The notes beneath the pieces are model-generated. The model saw only the letters and a list, made by a program, of their open reading frames with translations. It searched no databases and had not been told where the DNA came from. The translations under genes and the position numbers were made by a program. From an uncultured Bacteroides sp. (GTDB taxonomy: Bacteria > Bacteroidota > Bacteroidia > Bacteroidales > Bacteroidaceae): DNA of 64,000 nt. Shown here piece after piece: positions 34,749 through 44,318 of this stretch (within the stretch, counting starts at the first letter, position 1; the number at the start of each line of letters is the position of its first letter). The stretch is taken from NCBI GenBank assembly GCA_900552075.1, contig URYL01000006.1, positions 62,001 through 126,000 on the forward strand, written 5' to 3'.

Positions 34749-35906
34749 ATGAATCATCCAATTTCTTCCTCGGCCTTTGCCGATACGAAACCGCATTATG
34801 AACTGCTCGACGGACTGAGAGGAGTGGCCGCACTGCTGGTGGTGTTTTATCACATTTTTGAAGGTTTCTCTTTTGCCGGAGGGGGCACCCTCATCACGGT
34901 CATCAACCACGGCTACCTGGCCGTCGACTTTTTCTTTATACTTTCGGGTTTTGTCATCGGCTATGCTTACGACGACCGCTGGAAGAAAAATCTGACCTTG
35001 AAAGGCTTCTTCAAGCGAAGGCTGATTCGCCTTCATCCGATGATTGTCATGGGAGCGGTTATCGGTTACATTACCTTCCTTATCCAGGGAGGGGTGAAGT
35101 GGGACGGCACGCAGGTGGCTACCTCCGCAGTCATGCTGGCCCTCTTGCTGGCGATGTTTTTCATACCGGCCTATCCGGGAGCGGGTTATGACGTACGCGG
35201 AAACGGGGAGATGTTTTCGTTGAACGGTCCCAGCTGGTCGCTGTTTTTTGAATATATCGGGAATATTCTTTATGCTCTTTTCATCCACCGGTTGAGCAAC
35301 AAAGCGCTGACCGTCTTGGTGATATTGCTTGGAGTAGGACTTTCGTGGTTTGCCTTGTCCGACGTGGTGGGCTACGGCATGATTGGCGTAGGCTGGACGC
35401 TCGACGGACTGAACTTCTGGGGAGGGATGTTGCGAATGCTCTTTCCGTTCACGCTGGGCATGCTGATATCGCGGAATTTCCGACCGTTTAAGGTTCGGGG
35501 GGCGTTTTGGATTTGCAGTGTCATTCTGTTGGTCCTTTTCTGTGTGCCTTATGTGGAAGGCCATTCGCCCGTGTGTCTGAACGGGGTGTTCGAGATGGTC
35601 TGCATTGTCATCATATTCCCTATGCTGGTTTGTCTGGGGGCTTCCGGACAGACCACCGACAAGCGGTCGACCCGTATCTGCAAGTTTTTAGGCGATATAT
35701 CCTATCCGTTGTATGCCATTCACTATCCTTTGATGTACCTGTTCTATGCGTGGCTGATTGAAAACAAGCTGTACACGCTGGGAGAAACTTGGCCGATGGC
35801 GGCACTGGTTTATTTCGGAAGCATCGTCTTGGCCTATCTGTGCCTGAAACTCTATGATGAGCCTGTAAGGAAGTGGTTGGGCAGGAAGTTTGTAATTACA
35901 CTTTAA
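34749..35906 (+). CDS. Acyltransferase family 3 membrane protein
   Basis: 385 residues with about ten membrane segments. Family features: YELLDGLRGVAALLVVFYHIF with the conserved R and H, FFFILSGFVIGYAYDDRW, and GPSWSLFFEYIGN. Such proteins O-acylate sugars or peptidoglycan using acyl donors moved across the inner membrane. The substrate cannot be told from sequence. Its last 11 bases overlap the end of the converging topoisomerase gene. Confidence 0.9.
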   Translation: MNHPISSSAFADTKPHYELLDGLRGVAALLVVFYHIFEGFSFAGGGTLITVINHGYLAVDFFFILSGFVIGYAYDDRWKKNLTLKGFFKRRLIRLHPMIVMGAVIGYITFLIQGGVKWDGTQVATSAVMLALLLAMFFIPAYPGAGYDVRGNGEMFSLNGPSWSLFFEYIGNILYALFIHRLSNKALTVLVILLGVGLSWFALSDVVGYGMIGVGWTLDGLNFWGGMLRMLFPFTLGMLISRNFRPFKVRGAFWICSVILLVLFCVPYVEGHSPVCLNGVFEMVCIVIIFPMLVCLGASGQTTDKRSTRICKFLGDISYPLYAIHYPLMYLFYAWLIENKLYTLGETWPMAALVYFGSIVLAYLCLKLYDEPVRKWLGRKFVITL

Positions 35907-38055
35907 AAGGCTTGCGGAACTTGCATCCGTTTTTCCACTGCGAGCAGCCGTAGGCCGTCTTTCCCTTAATGATGATACCTGTGCCGCATACGGGGCAGGC
36001 TTTGCCCAAAATACTGTCGTCGGCTGGAAGGGTATCCTCTTTAGGAGTATCCGGCGCGGCGGTTTTCTTGCTGGCCCGTGGCTTGCGGGGAGCGGCTTTC
36101 TTCTTGGGCTCACCGTCGTTGCTCTTGGGGGCGGCAGCTTTCTTTAACGGGATTTTCGGACTGTCGTCGGTAGTGACGGTGACACGGCGGTTGCTGTTGT
36201 CGCGCAACACACTGTACACAATGTCGGTAACCATCTGTTTCAGTTCGGCCAGGAAGGTACCTGCATCGTAGCTCTTCCGCTCGATTTCCCGGAGTTTCTT
36301 TTCCCAGATACCGGTCAGTTCGGCCGATTTCAACAGTTCCTCGTGAATCAGCTGAATCAGTTCCGCACCCGTAGGAGTGGCAATCAGGTTTTTGCGTTCC
36401 TTGCGGATGTAATGCCGCTTGAACAAAGTCTCGATGATGGCGGCACGGGTAGACGGGCGGCCGATGCCGTTTTCTTTCAAGGCATCCCGCAGTTCGTCGT
36501 TTTCCACTAACTTTCCAGCGGTTTCCATGGCACGCAGCAGGGTAGCTTCGGTATAAGGTCGGGGTGGCTGTGTCCATTTCTCGTTGAGCATCGGATTGTG
36601 CGGGCCGCTTTCCCCCTTAGTGAAGACGGGCAACACGCTTTCTTCTTCGTTTTCCTTGTTTTCTTCCGACACGTCCTTGGCAAAGATGATTCGCCAGCCG
36701 GGCTCCAGAATCTGTTTGCCGGTTACCTTGAACTCAATTTGGTCGGCTTCCCCGATGACGGTGGTCGTCGAGAATTTGCAGTCGGGGTAGAACACCGCGA
36801 TGAAACGGCGGGCTATCAGGTCAAATACCCGTTTTTCCATGTCGCTGAGGCCCTGCGGTTGTACGCCTGTAGGGATGATGGCATGGTGGTCGGTCACCTT
36901 GCTGTTGTCGAATACCTTTTTCGATTTGAGGAGTGGTTTCCCAGCCAGTGCGGCTGTGTAGGTGGTATAGTCTTTCAGTCCTTCTAAGATCTTCGGACAC
37001 TTGGGATAGATGTCATCACTCAGGAAAGTGGTATCCACACGCGGATAGGTGGCTACTTTCTTTTCATACAACGACTGGATGAGCTGCAAGGTCATGTCGG
37101 CCGAGTAGCTGAATTTCTTGTTGCATTCTACTTGAAGGGAAGTCAGGTCGAACAGGCGGGGAGGCGCTTCCGTTCCTTTCTTGGAGCTGACTTCGGTCAC
37201 GGTGAAATTAACGTTCCGGATGCGTTCAAGTAACTCCTTTCCTGTCTGTTCATCGGTAATCTGCGGAATACCCCGGTTGGCATCGGTCTGTGTCTTTTTC
37301 TTGGGCGAAGGATTCTCTTTTTCCTTCTCGGCTTCTTCTGCCAATTCCTCGTCACTTTTGCGTACAATGGCCGAGAAGACCGTATCGCGGTAGACCGTCT
37401 TCAGTTCCCAGTATTGTTTGGGTACGAAATGTTCGATTTCCTGCTGCCGTTTTACAATCAGGGCCAGGGTAGGTGTCTGTACCCGCCCGATAGAAAGTAC
37501 CTGTTTGTTCTGTCCGTATTTCAAGGTATAGAGTCGGGTGGCGTTCATACCCAAGGTCCAGTCGCCGATGGCCCGGCTCAGTCCGGCTTCGTAGAGCGGT
37601 TGGAACTCCGACTGGTCTTTCAAGTGTGCAAAGCCGTCGCGGATGGCCTCTTCCGTCAGTGAGGAAATCCAGAGTCGTTTGACTGGACACTTGGCTCCGG
37701 CCTTCTGCATCACCCACCGCTGGATGAGTTCTCCCTCCTGGCCGGCATCCCCGCAGTTGATAATCATTTCGGCTTCCTGCATCAGCTTTTCGATGATATG
37801 GAACTGCTTCTCAATCCCACTGTCGTTGATCAGCTTGATGCCGAAGCGGGGTGGAATCATGGGCAGGGTACTCAGGCTCCACGTTTTCCATGAAGGAGTA
37901 TATTCATGCGGTTCTTTCAGGGTACACAAATGACCGAATGTCCAGGTCACCTGGTATCCGTTTCCTTCAATGTATCCTTCTTTTCGGTTCTTGGCTCCCA
38001 GCACGTCGGCGATGTCGCGTGCCACGCTGGGCTTTTCGGCGATGCAAACTATCAT
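35896..38055 (-). CDS. topB: DNA topoisomerase III (type IA)
   Basis: 719 residues from the ATG at 38055 (MIVCIAEKPSVARDIADVLGAK); an in-frame start at 38079 lies inside the -7 element TAATTTTG (38077-38084). The Toprim domain is N-terminal with the DAGQEGELIQ acidic motif. The active tyrosine is in VATYPRVDTTFL. NGIGRPSTRAAIIE follows. After a Lys/Ala/Pro-rich linker (about 640-680) a single four-cysteine zinc ribbon closes the protein (CPVCGTG...GCSQWKNGC). It decatenates DNA and resolves recombination intermediates. Confidence 0.95.
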   Translation of the reverse strand: MIVCIAEKPSVARDIADVLGAKNRKEGYIEGNGYQVTWTFGHLCTLKEPHEYTPSWKTWSLSTLPMIPPRFGIKLINDSGIEKQFHIIEKLMQEAEMIINCGDAGQEGELIQRWVMQKAGAKCPVKRLWISSLTEEAIRDGFAHLKDQSEFQPLYEAGLSRAIGDWTLGMNATRLYTLKYGQNKQVLSIGRVQTPTLALIVKRQQEIEHFVPKQYWELKTVYRDTVFSAIVRKSDEELAEEAEKEKENPSPKKKTQTDANRGIPQITDEQTGKELLERIRNVNFTVTEVSSKKGTEAPPRLFDLTSLQVECNKKFSYSADMTLQLIQSLYEKKVATYPRVDTTFLSDDIYPKCPKILEGLKDYTTYTAALAGKPLLKSKKVFDNSKVTDHHAIIPTGVQPQGLSDMEKRVFDLIARRFIAVFYPDCKFSTTTVIGEADQIEFKVTGKQILEPGWRIIFAKDVSEENKENEEESVLPVFTKGESGPHNPMLNEKWTQPPRPYTEATLLRAMETAGKLVENDELRDALKENGIGRPSTRAAIIETLFKRHYIRKERKNLIATPTGAELIQLIHEELLKSAELTGIWEKKLREIERKSYDAGTFLAELKQMVTDIVYSVLRDNSNRRVTVTTDDSPKIPLKKAAAPKSNDGEPKKKAAPRKPRASKKTAAPDTPKEDTLPADDSILGKACPVCGTGIIIKGKTAYGCSQWKNGCKFRKPFKV

Positions 38056-38076
38056 GGTCTTTCTTTCAATATGGGG

Positions 38077-38084
38077 CAAAATTA
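38077..38084 (-). promoter_or_regulatory. -7 element of topB
   Basis: TAATTTTG on the minus strand, 22 bases before the start at 38055. It decides between the two candidate starts. Confidence 0.55.
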
Positions 38085-38201
38085 CGCAAAGTTGCCTGAA
38101 TAGAAAAATAAAATCTTTATCTTTGAGCGGAAACGACTGACAGCCTTTCTTTTGGCAAGGTTTTTGTAAAATAGAATGTATAACGATTAAATGAAGAAAT
38201 T

Positions 38202-38879
38202 ATGTTTATTTGGATTGTATTTATAGGTATTGCGATTCTCAGTTACATGGTGCAGGCCAGTCTGAAGAGTAAGTTTGAGAAATATTCACAGATTCCGCTG
38301 ACCAATGGGATGACGGGAAGGGAAGTCGCCGAAAAAATGTTGCGTGACAACGGTATCTACGACGTGACCGTGACCAGTACGTCGGGGATGCTGACCGACC
38401 ATTATAACCCGATGAACAAGACGGTGAATCTGAGTGAAGGGGTATACGGTAGTGCAAGTGTGGCTGCGGCGGCAGTAGCTGCCCATGAGTGTGGACATGC
38501 CGTACAGCATGCCAGGGGATATGCGCCTTTGCGGATGCGTTCAGCCTTGGTACCGGTGGTACAGTTTTCTTCTTCCATCGTATCGTGGGTATTGTTAGCG
38601 GGCATCATTATGTTGCAATCTTTTCCGCAGCTGTTACTGATTGGTATCTGCCTGTTTGCCATGACTACCTTGTTCAGTATCATCACACTCCCGGTGGAGA
38701 TTGATGCCAGCCGTCGTGCATTGGCTTGGTTGAGCCGGGCAGGTATCACCAATGCCTTTAACCATCAGCAGGCCACGGATGCGTTGAAGTCGGCTGCCTA
38801 TACTTATGTCGTAGCGGCACTGGGTTCACTGGCTACGTTGATTTACTACGTGACAATTTATACGAATCGTCGTGAGTAA
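38202..38879 (+). CDS. YugP-type membrane zinc metallopeptidase
   Basis: 225 residues. N-terminal membrane helix (2-19), zinc site H95-E-C-G-H99 with further membrane helices at about 120-140, 145-160 and 205-220. EIDASRRAL supplies the expected downstream acidic ligand region. Homologues are called YugP or DUF2268-like neutral zinc metallopeptidases; the physiological substrate is unknown. A TATCTTTG element lies at 38118-38125. Confidence 0.9.
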   Translation: MFIWIVFIGIAILSYMVQASLKSKFEKYSQIPLTNGMTGREVAEKMLRDNGIYDVTVTSTSGMLTDHYNPMNKTVNLSEGVYGSASVAAAAVAAHECGHAVQHARGYAPLRMRSALVPVVQFSSSIVSWVLLAGIIMLQSFPQLLLIGICLFAMTTLFSIITLPVEIDASRRALAWLSRAGITNAFNHQQATDALKSAAYTYVVAALGSLATLIYYVTIYTNRRE

Positions 38880-38926
38880 GCGTGAAATCCTTTCATTTTG
38901 TGTGCGGAAGGTAGAAATTTTATTCG

Positions 38927-38934
38927 TAATTTTG
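38927..38934 (+). promoter_or_regulatory. -7 element of hisS
   Basis: TAATTTTG, 27 bases before the ATG at 38962. Confidence 0.5.
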
Positions 38935-38961
38935 CCGCGTTAATTTAAAGACTGATTCATT

Positions 38962-40326
38962 ATGGCAACAAAACCAAGTATACCGAAAGGAACAAGAGAC
39001 TTTTCGCCGGTGGAAATGGCGAAACGTAACTATATATTCAACACGATTCGCGAAGTGTTCTATCTTTATGGATTTCAGCAGATTGAGACTCCTTCCATGG
39101 AAAACCTGTCTACCTTGATGGGTAAGTACGGGGAGGAAGGCGACAAACTGCTTTTCAAAATCCAGAATTCGGGGGATTATTTCTCTGGGTTGACCGATGA
39201 AGAGCTGTTGAGCCGGAACGCAGCCAAGCTGGCCAGCAAGTTCTGTGAGAAGGGTTTGCGCTATGACCTGACGGTTCCTTTCGCACGTTACGTGGTGATG
39301 CACCGTGATGAAATCACTTTCCCGTTCAAGCGTTTCCAGATTCAGCCGGTATGGCGTGCCGACCGTCCGCAGAAGGGACGTTACCGTGAGTTCTACCAGT
39401 GTGATGCCGACGTGGTGGGCAGCAATTCGCTGCTGAACGAGGTGGAACTGGTACAGATGATTGATACGGTGTTCCGGAAATTCGGTATCCGGGTTTCCAT
39501 CAAGATTAATAACCGCAAGATTCTGACCGGTATTGCAGAAATTATCGGAGAAGCAGACAAGATTGTCGACATTACGGTAGCCATCGATAAGTTGGATAAA
39601 ATCGGCCTGGACAATGTGAATGCGGAACTGGCTTCAAAGGGTATTCCGCAGGAAGCGATTGACAAGTTGCAGCCGATTATTTTGCTGAGCGGTTCGAACG
39701 AAGAGAAACTGGCTACATTGAAGAATGTGCTGGCTGCCAGTGAAACTGGTCTGAAAGGGGTGGAGGAAAGCGAATTTATCCTGAAGACGATTGCCGGATT
39801 GGGCATCAAGTCGGAAGTAGAACTGGATTTGACGTTGGCCCGCGGATTGAACTATTATACAGGAGCCATCTTTGAAGTGAAGGCACTTGACGTACAGATT
39901 GGTAGTATCAGCGGTGGTGGCCGTTATGACAACCTGACAGGTGTGTTCGGCATGGATGGTATGTCGGGGGTAGGTATCTCTTTCGGTGCCGACCGTATTT
40001 ATGATGTATTAAACCAGTTGGATTTGTATCCGAAGGAAGCGGTGAACGGTACCCAGTTGTTGTTCGTCAACTTTGGAGAAGCAGAAGCAGCTGCTGTACT
40101 TCCGATTTTGGCCAAGGTGCGTGCGGCAGGTATCCGTGCAGAAATTTATCCGGATACTGCCAAGATGAAAAAGCAGATGAGCTATGCCAATGCGAAGATG
40201 GTACCGTTTGTAGCCATTGTAGGTGAAAACGAAATGAAAGAAGGAAAAGTAACACTGAAGAATATGGCAAGCGGCGAGCAGTCGCTGGTCACTCCGGATG
40301 AACTGGTAGCTGCCATTCACGGATAA
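38962..40326 (+). CDS. hisS: Histidyl-tRNA synthetase
   Basis: 454 residues. Class II motif 1 (GTRDFSP, then ETPSMENL), motif 2 (FQIQPVWRADRPQKGRYREFYQCDADVVG), the histidine signature LARGLNYYTGAIFEV and motif 3 (GGRYDNLTGVFG, GVGISFGADRIYDVL), then an anticodon-binding domain (about 355-454). It charges tRNA-His. A strong terminator follows. Confidence 0.97.
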   Translation: MATKPSIPKGTRDFSPVEMAKRNYIFNTIREVFYLYGFQQIETPSMENLSTLMGKYGEEGDKLLFKIQNSGDYFSGLTDEELLSRNAAKLASKFCEKGLRYDLTVPFARYVVMHRDEITFPFKRFQIQPVWRADRPQKGRYREFYQCDADVVGSNSLLNEVELVQMIDTVFRKFGIRVSIKINNRKILTGIAEIIGEADKIVDITVAIDKLDKIGLDNVNAELASKGIPQEAIDKLQPIILLSGSNEEKLATLKNVLAASETGLKGVEESEFILKTIAGLGIKSEVELDLTLARGLNYYTGAIFEVKALDVQIGSISGGGRYDNLTGVFGMDGMSGVGISFGADRIYDVLNQLDLYPKEAVNGTQLLFVNFGEAEAAAVLPILAKVRAAGIRAEIYPDTAKMKKQMSYANAKMVPFVAIVGENEMKEGKVTLKNMASGEQSLVTPDELVAAIHG

Positions 40327-40350
40327 GTGTGATGCATTTATAGAATAAGG

Positions 40351-40422
40351 ACACAGGTTTCACGGAAGAAGACGGAAGAGGCAAAGGCTTCGGGCTTCGG
40401 TTTCGTGGAACCTGTGTTTTTT
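40351..40422 (+). terminator. hisS terminator with a long loop
   Basis: ACACAGGTTTCACG (40351-40364) pairs with CGTGGAACCTGTGT (40404-40417), one wobble in 14, followed by six T. The 39-base interior can fold again (GAAG/CTTC). Confidence 0.8.
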
Positions 40423-40451
40423 ATCGGTCAACTTGAATAATAATTGAAGAT

Positions 40452-41861
40452 ATGGAAATCGTATATTTAGTGATGGGAGTAATTGTGGGAGGTTTACTGG
40501 GGTATTTGTTTGCAGCCCGGAAATCGGTGGCCTTGCGTTCACAATTGCAATGGAGTGAGGCACACGCCCAGGATTTGCTTCAAGCAGAAAAGGAACGTGC
40601 GGCGGCTTTAGCAGAACAATATAAGAAAGAGACGGAGAGACTGCACGGGCAATTGGATGAACTTTCCGGAAAGTGGAGTGAGACCGGTCGGGCATTGGCC
40701 GCTTCACAGGCGGAACGGCTGAACTTGGAAGAACGATTGGCGCATCAGAAGGAAGAAGTGGAGCAGTTGCGGAAGCAGTTGAATATGGAGTTTGAGAACA
40801 TGGCCAATCGCATTTTCCAGCAGAAGACCGAGGCGTTCAACCGGCTGAGTTCGGAAACATTAGGTAATCTGTTGAAACCTTTCGGCGAAAACCTGAAGGA
40901 GTTTAAACATCAGGTGGAAGAAGTGTATGACAAGGAATCCAAGCAACGTTTTTCGTTGGAGGACCGTATCAAGGAACTGATGCAGTTGAACAAGCAGATT
41001 AGTGACGATGCCAACAACTTGACCCGGGCGTTGAAAGGGGATTCCAAGGTACAGGGAAACTGGGGTGAAATGATTTTGGAAACTATTCTGGAGAATTCCG
41101 GACTGCGGGAAGGGGAAGAATATTTCCGTCAGGAGTTCCTGAAAGATGAACACGGCGAGCCGCTCAAGAATGAGCTGGGACAACGGATGCAGCCTGATGT
41201 GCTGGTGGTCTATCCGGACAACCGGCAGGTGATTATCGACTCGAAGGTGTCGCTTACAGCTTATGCCAATTATGTGGGGTGTGAGGATGCTGGACAGCGG
41301 GAACAGTACCTGAAAGCCCATCTGGCTTCGGTCAAGGCGCACATTGATGAATTGAGCCGGAAGGATTATTCCAGTTACAATGTGTCTGCATTGGACTTCG
41401 TGATGATGTTCGTGCCGAACGAGCCGGCGTACCTGCTGGCATTGCAGGCCGATCCGGATTTGTGGAACTATGCCTATCAGAAGAAAGTGGTGCTGATGAG
41501 TCCTACGAATCTGATTGCGGCGCTGAGGCTGGCGCTGGATTTGTGGAAGCGGGAGTATCAGGTGAAAAACATTCAGGACATCATCAAACGAGGTACGGTG
41601 CTGTATGAGAAGCTGGTGGGTTTTACCGAGACTTTCGAGAAAATCGGTGATACACTGCAGGCAGCTTCTACGGCCTATAAGAATGCCTTGGGACAGCTTT
41701 CGCAGGGGAAAGGCAACTTGATTCGCCAGGCGGACATGTTGACGGAACTGGGAATTACGTCGAAAAAGAAATTTTCTCCGCGGCTTCGTCAAGAGGCTGA
41801 CAAGGATGTGGCACCGGCTGCACCTGCCAAAGACCTGTTTTCGGACGCAGCCGAAAAATAA
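40452..41861 (+). CDS. rmuC: DNA recombination protein RmuC
   Basis: 469 residues. N-terminal membrane anchor (YLVMGVIVGGLLGYLF), a long coiled coil (about 30-120), then the RmuC nuclease-like domain (about 160-410) with KVQGNWGEMILETILENSGL, PDVLVVYPDNRQVIIDSKVS and DFVMMFVPNE. RmuC limits inversions between short repeats. It lies between hisS and groES with no sign of an operon. Confidence 0.94.
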   Translation: MEIVYLVMGVIVGGLLGYLFAARKSVALRSQLQWSEAHAQDLLQAEKERAAALAEQYKKETERLHGQLDELSGKWSETGRALAASQAERLNLEERLAHQKEEVEQLRKQLNMEFENMANRIFQQKTEAFNRLSSETLGNLLKPFGENLKEFKHQVEEVYDKESKQRFSLEDRIKELMQLNKQISDDANNLTRALKGDSKVQGNWGEMILETILENSGLREGEEYFRQEFLKDEHGEPLKNELGQRMQPDVLVVYPDNRQVIIDSKVSLTAYANYVGCEDAGQREQYLKAHLASVKAHIDELSRKDYSSYNVSALDFVMMFVPNEPAYLLALQADPDLWNYAYQKKVVLMSPTNLIAALRLALDLWKREYQVKNIQDIIKRGTVLYEKLVGFTETFEKIGDTLQAASTAYKNALGQLSQGKGNLIRQADMLTELGITSKKKFSPRLRQEADKDVAPAAPAKDLFSDAAEK

Positions 41862-41944
41862 ATCAGAAAAGCCTTGATGTGGGAAGAGAGAGCTCTTTGA
41901 AAGGGGTGGTCTGGAAAGAAAAGTTTGTGTCGGATGGCAAACGA

Positions 41945-42020
41945 TGTCAGGTAGGCAACGCACTTTGTCAGAATTTTCATGTCAGAATGTCAGAATTTAG
42001 TGTTTGGCACACTTTTCGTA
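41945..42020 (+). promoter_or_regulatory. groESL upstream region with TGTCAGAAT repeats and sigma-54-like box
   Basis: Three exact TGTCAGAAT copies start at 41966, 41980 and 41988, with a related TGTCAGG at 41945. A -24/-12-like element follows, TGGCAC (42005-42010), five bases, TCGTA (42016-42020); the expected GC at -12 is GT. No TAnnTTTG element lies near the start at 42092 and no CIRCE operator is visible. Heat-shock control through these boxes is inference. Confidence 0.4.
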
Positions 42021-42091
42021 AGGAGTTCGGTGCTTTCATGCGGCAACGCATGGAACTATTACTTAGTATAAACGTAAAAAAATATAGAATT

Positions 42092-42364
42092 ATGAACATT
42101 AAACCATTAGCAGACAGAGTCCTGATTCTTCCGGCTCCTGCAGAAGAAAAAACAATCGGTGGTATTATTATTCCTGACACAGCAAAAGAAAAACCGTTGC
42201 AGGGTGAAGTGGTAGCCGTAGGCCATGGCACAAAAGACGAAGAAATGGTCTTGAAAGTAGGCGATACAGTCTTGTACGGTAAATATTCTGGTACAGAAAT
42301 CGAATACGAAGGCGTGAAGTATTTGATGATGCGTCAGAGCGACGTGTTGGCTGTTCTGGGATAA
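42092..42364 (+). CDS. groES: GroES co-chaperonin
   Basis: 90 residues from the ATG at 42092 (MNIKPLADRVLILPAPAEEK); the frame continues upstream to 41879 but those residues match nothing in the family. The mobile loop (EKTIGGIIIPDTAKEKP) and the roof hairpin are normal. It caps GroEL during protein folding in the cytoplasm. groEL follows after 48 bases. Confidence 0.97.
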   Translation: MNIKPLADRVLILPAPAEEKTIGGIIIPDTAKEKPLQGEVVAVGHGTKDEEMVLKVGDTVLYGKYSGTEIEYEGVKYLMMRQSDVLAVLG

Positions 42365-42412
42365 TTCATTTATTCATTGTTTAATTAAGAAGATTAGAAA
42401 GGAAATTTCAAT

Positions 42413-44050
42413 ATGGCAAAAGATATTCTCTTCAACATTGACGCTCGCGATCAGTTGAAAAAAGGTGTAGATGAATTGGCTAATGCAGTGAAAGTGACAC
42501 TGGGCCCGAAAGGACGTAACGTAATCATCGAAAAGAAATTCGGTGCTCCTCACATTACAAAGGATGGTGTGACAGTAGCGAAGGAAGTGGAACTGAGCGA
42601 CCCTTTCCAGAACACTGGTGCACAACTGGTGAAATCAGTAGCCTCAAAGACTGGAGACGATGCCGGAGACGGTACTACTACCGCAACCGTATTGGCTCAG
42701 GCAATCGTAGGCGTAGGTTTGAAGAACGTTACAGCCGGTGCTAATCCGATGGATTTGAAACGTGGTATCGACAAGGCCGTTGCAAAAGTGGTTGAATCTA
42801 TCAAGTCACAGGCTGAAACAGTGGGTGACAACTACGACAAGATTGAACAGGTAGCTACTATTTCTGCCAACAACGATCCGGTTATCGGTAAATTGATTGC
42901 AGACGCTATGCGTAAGGTTTCTAAAGATGGTGTTATCACTATTGAAGAAGCTAAAGGTACTGATACGACTATCGGTGTAGTAGAAGGTATGCAGTTCGAC
43001 CGTGGTTATTTGTCAGCTTACTTTGTAACCGATACGGAAAAGATGGAATGCGTGATGGAACATCCGTATATCCTGATTTACGATAAGAAGATTTCTAACT
43101 TGAAAGATTTCTTGCCTATTCTGGAACCGGCTGTACAGAGCGGACGTCCGTTGCTGGTCATCGCAGAAGATGTAGACAGCGAAGCTTTGACAACTTTGGT
43201 TGTAAACCGTCTGCGTAGCCAGTTGAAGATTTGTGCAGTGAAAGCTCCGGGCTTCGGCGACCGTCGTAAAGCCATGCTGGAAGATATCGCCGTATTGACC
43301 GGTGGTGTGGTTATCAGCGAAGAAAAGGGCTTGAAACTGGAACAGGCTACTTTGGAAATGCTGGGTACTTGCGACAAGGTAACTGTGACAAAAGAAAATA
43401 CCACTATCGTAAACGGTGCCGGTCAGAAAGAATTGATTCAGGAACGTGTCAACCAGATCAAGGCTGAAATCAAGAATTCTACTTCTGACTACGACAAAGA
43501 AAAACTGCAGGAACGTCTGGCTAAGTTGTCAGGTGGTGTAGCTGTACTTTACGTAGGTGCTGCCAGCGAAGTGGAAATGAAGGAAAAGAAAGACCGTGTA
43601 GATGATGCCTTGTGTGCTACTCGTGCCGCTATCGAAGAAGGTATCGTACCGGGTGGTGGTGTCACTTACATCCGTGCCATCGATGCATTGGAAGGTATGA
43701 AGGGTGACAATGCCGATGAAACAACTGGTATTGAAATCATCAAACGTGCCATCGAAGAGCCGCTTCGTCAGATTGTAGCAAACGCTGGTAAGGAAGGTGC
43801 CGTAGTGGTTCAGAAAGTACGTGAAGGCAAGGGTGACTTCGGTTACAATGCCCGTACAGATGTATACGAACACTTGCACGCTGCGGGTGTAGTTGATCCT
43901 GCCAAAGTAACTCGTGTAGCTTTGGAAAATGCCGCTTCAATCGCTGGTATGTTCCTGACTACAGAATGTGTCATCGTAGAAAAGAAAGAAGAAAAAGCTG
44001 AAATGCCGATGGGCGCTCCAGGAATGGGCGGCATGGGAGGCATGATGTAA
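42413..44050 (+). CDS. groEL: GroEL chaperonin
   Basis: 545 residues, standard length. Nucleotide site pieces TLGPKGRNV and GDGTTTATVLAQAI, apical domain and the Gly/Met-rich tail ending GGMGGMM are present. With GroES it folds cytoplasmic proteins. Codon use is strongly biased, as expected for an abundant protein. A terminator follows directly. Confidence 0.98.
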   Translation: MAKDILFNIDARDQLKKGVDELANAVKVTLGPKGRNVIIEKKFGAPHITKDGVTVAKEVELSDPFQNTGAQLVKSVASKTGDDAGDGTTTATVLAQAIVGVGLKNVTAGANPMDLKRGIDKAVAKVVESIKSQAETVGDNYDKIEQVATISANNDPVIGKLIADAMRKVSKDGVITIEEAKGTDTTIGVVEGMQFDRGYLSAYFVTDTEKMECVMEHPYILIYDKKISNLKDFLPILEPAVQSGRPLLVIAEDVDSEALTTLVVNRLRSQLKICAVKAPGFGDRRKAMLEDIAVLTGGVVISEEKGLKLEQATLEMLGTCDKVTVTKENTTIVNGAGQKELIQERVNQIKAEIKNSTSDYDKEKLQERLAKLSGGVAVLYVGAASEVEMKEKKDRVDDALCATRAAIEEGIVPGGGVTYIRAIDALEGMKGDNADETTGIEIIKRAIEEPLRQIVANAGKEGAVVVQKVREGKGDFGYNARTDVYEHLHAAGVVDPAKVTRVALENAASIAGMFLTTECVIVEKKEEKAEMPMGAPGMGGMGGMM

Positions 44051-44076
44051 TTCTCTCCTTTTGAGATATAAAAGTG

Positions 44077-44112
44077 AAATCCCAACCGGATGGTTCCGGC
44101 TGGGATTTTTTT
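44077..44112 (+). terminator. groESL terminator
   Basis: AAATCCC-aa-CCGGA pairs with TCCGG-ct-GGGATTT around TGGT, followed by eight T. The 206 bases from here to the next gene at 44319 hold nothing I recognise. Confidence 0.88.
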
Positions 44113-44318
44113 TGTCTGAACGCAGGGATTTTCTTTTATTATAGAAGTTCGTTCTTATATGAAGGGGATTGAATCATTGTGCTTCGATAGATGAGTAGGT
44201 CCTGGAAAGAGATCTTTCTCAGGGGATAAGTGGAAAAAGGGAGGAAGGAAAAATTTGGATTATTCTAGCTTTTTCTCTATTTTCCGCAGATGGAAATTGA
44301 GACTTAAAACTAGATTAT

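Noticed and set aside
40860..41963. Minus-strand open frame of 367 codons opposite rmuC
   Set aside because: Antisense shadow of rmuC; His/Gln/Leu-rich with no domain.
41862..42091. CIRCE (HrcA) operator before groES
   Set aside because: No TTAGCACTC-N9-GAGTGCTAA or close variant is present.
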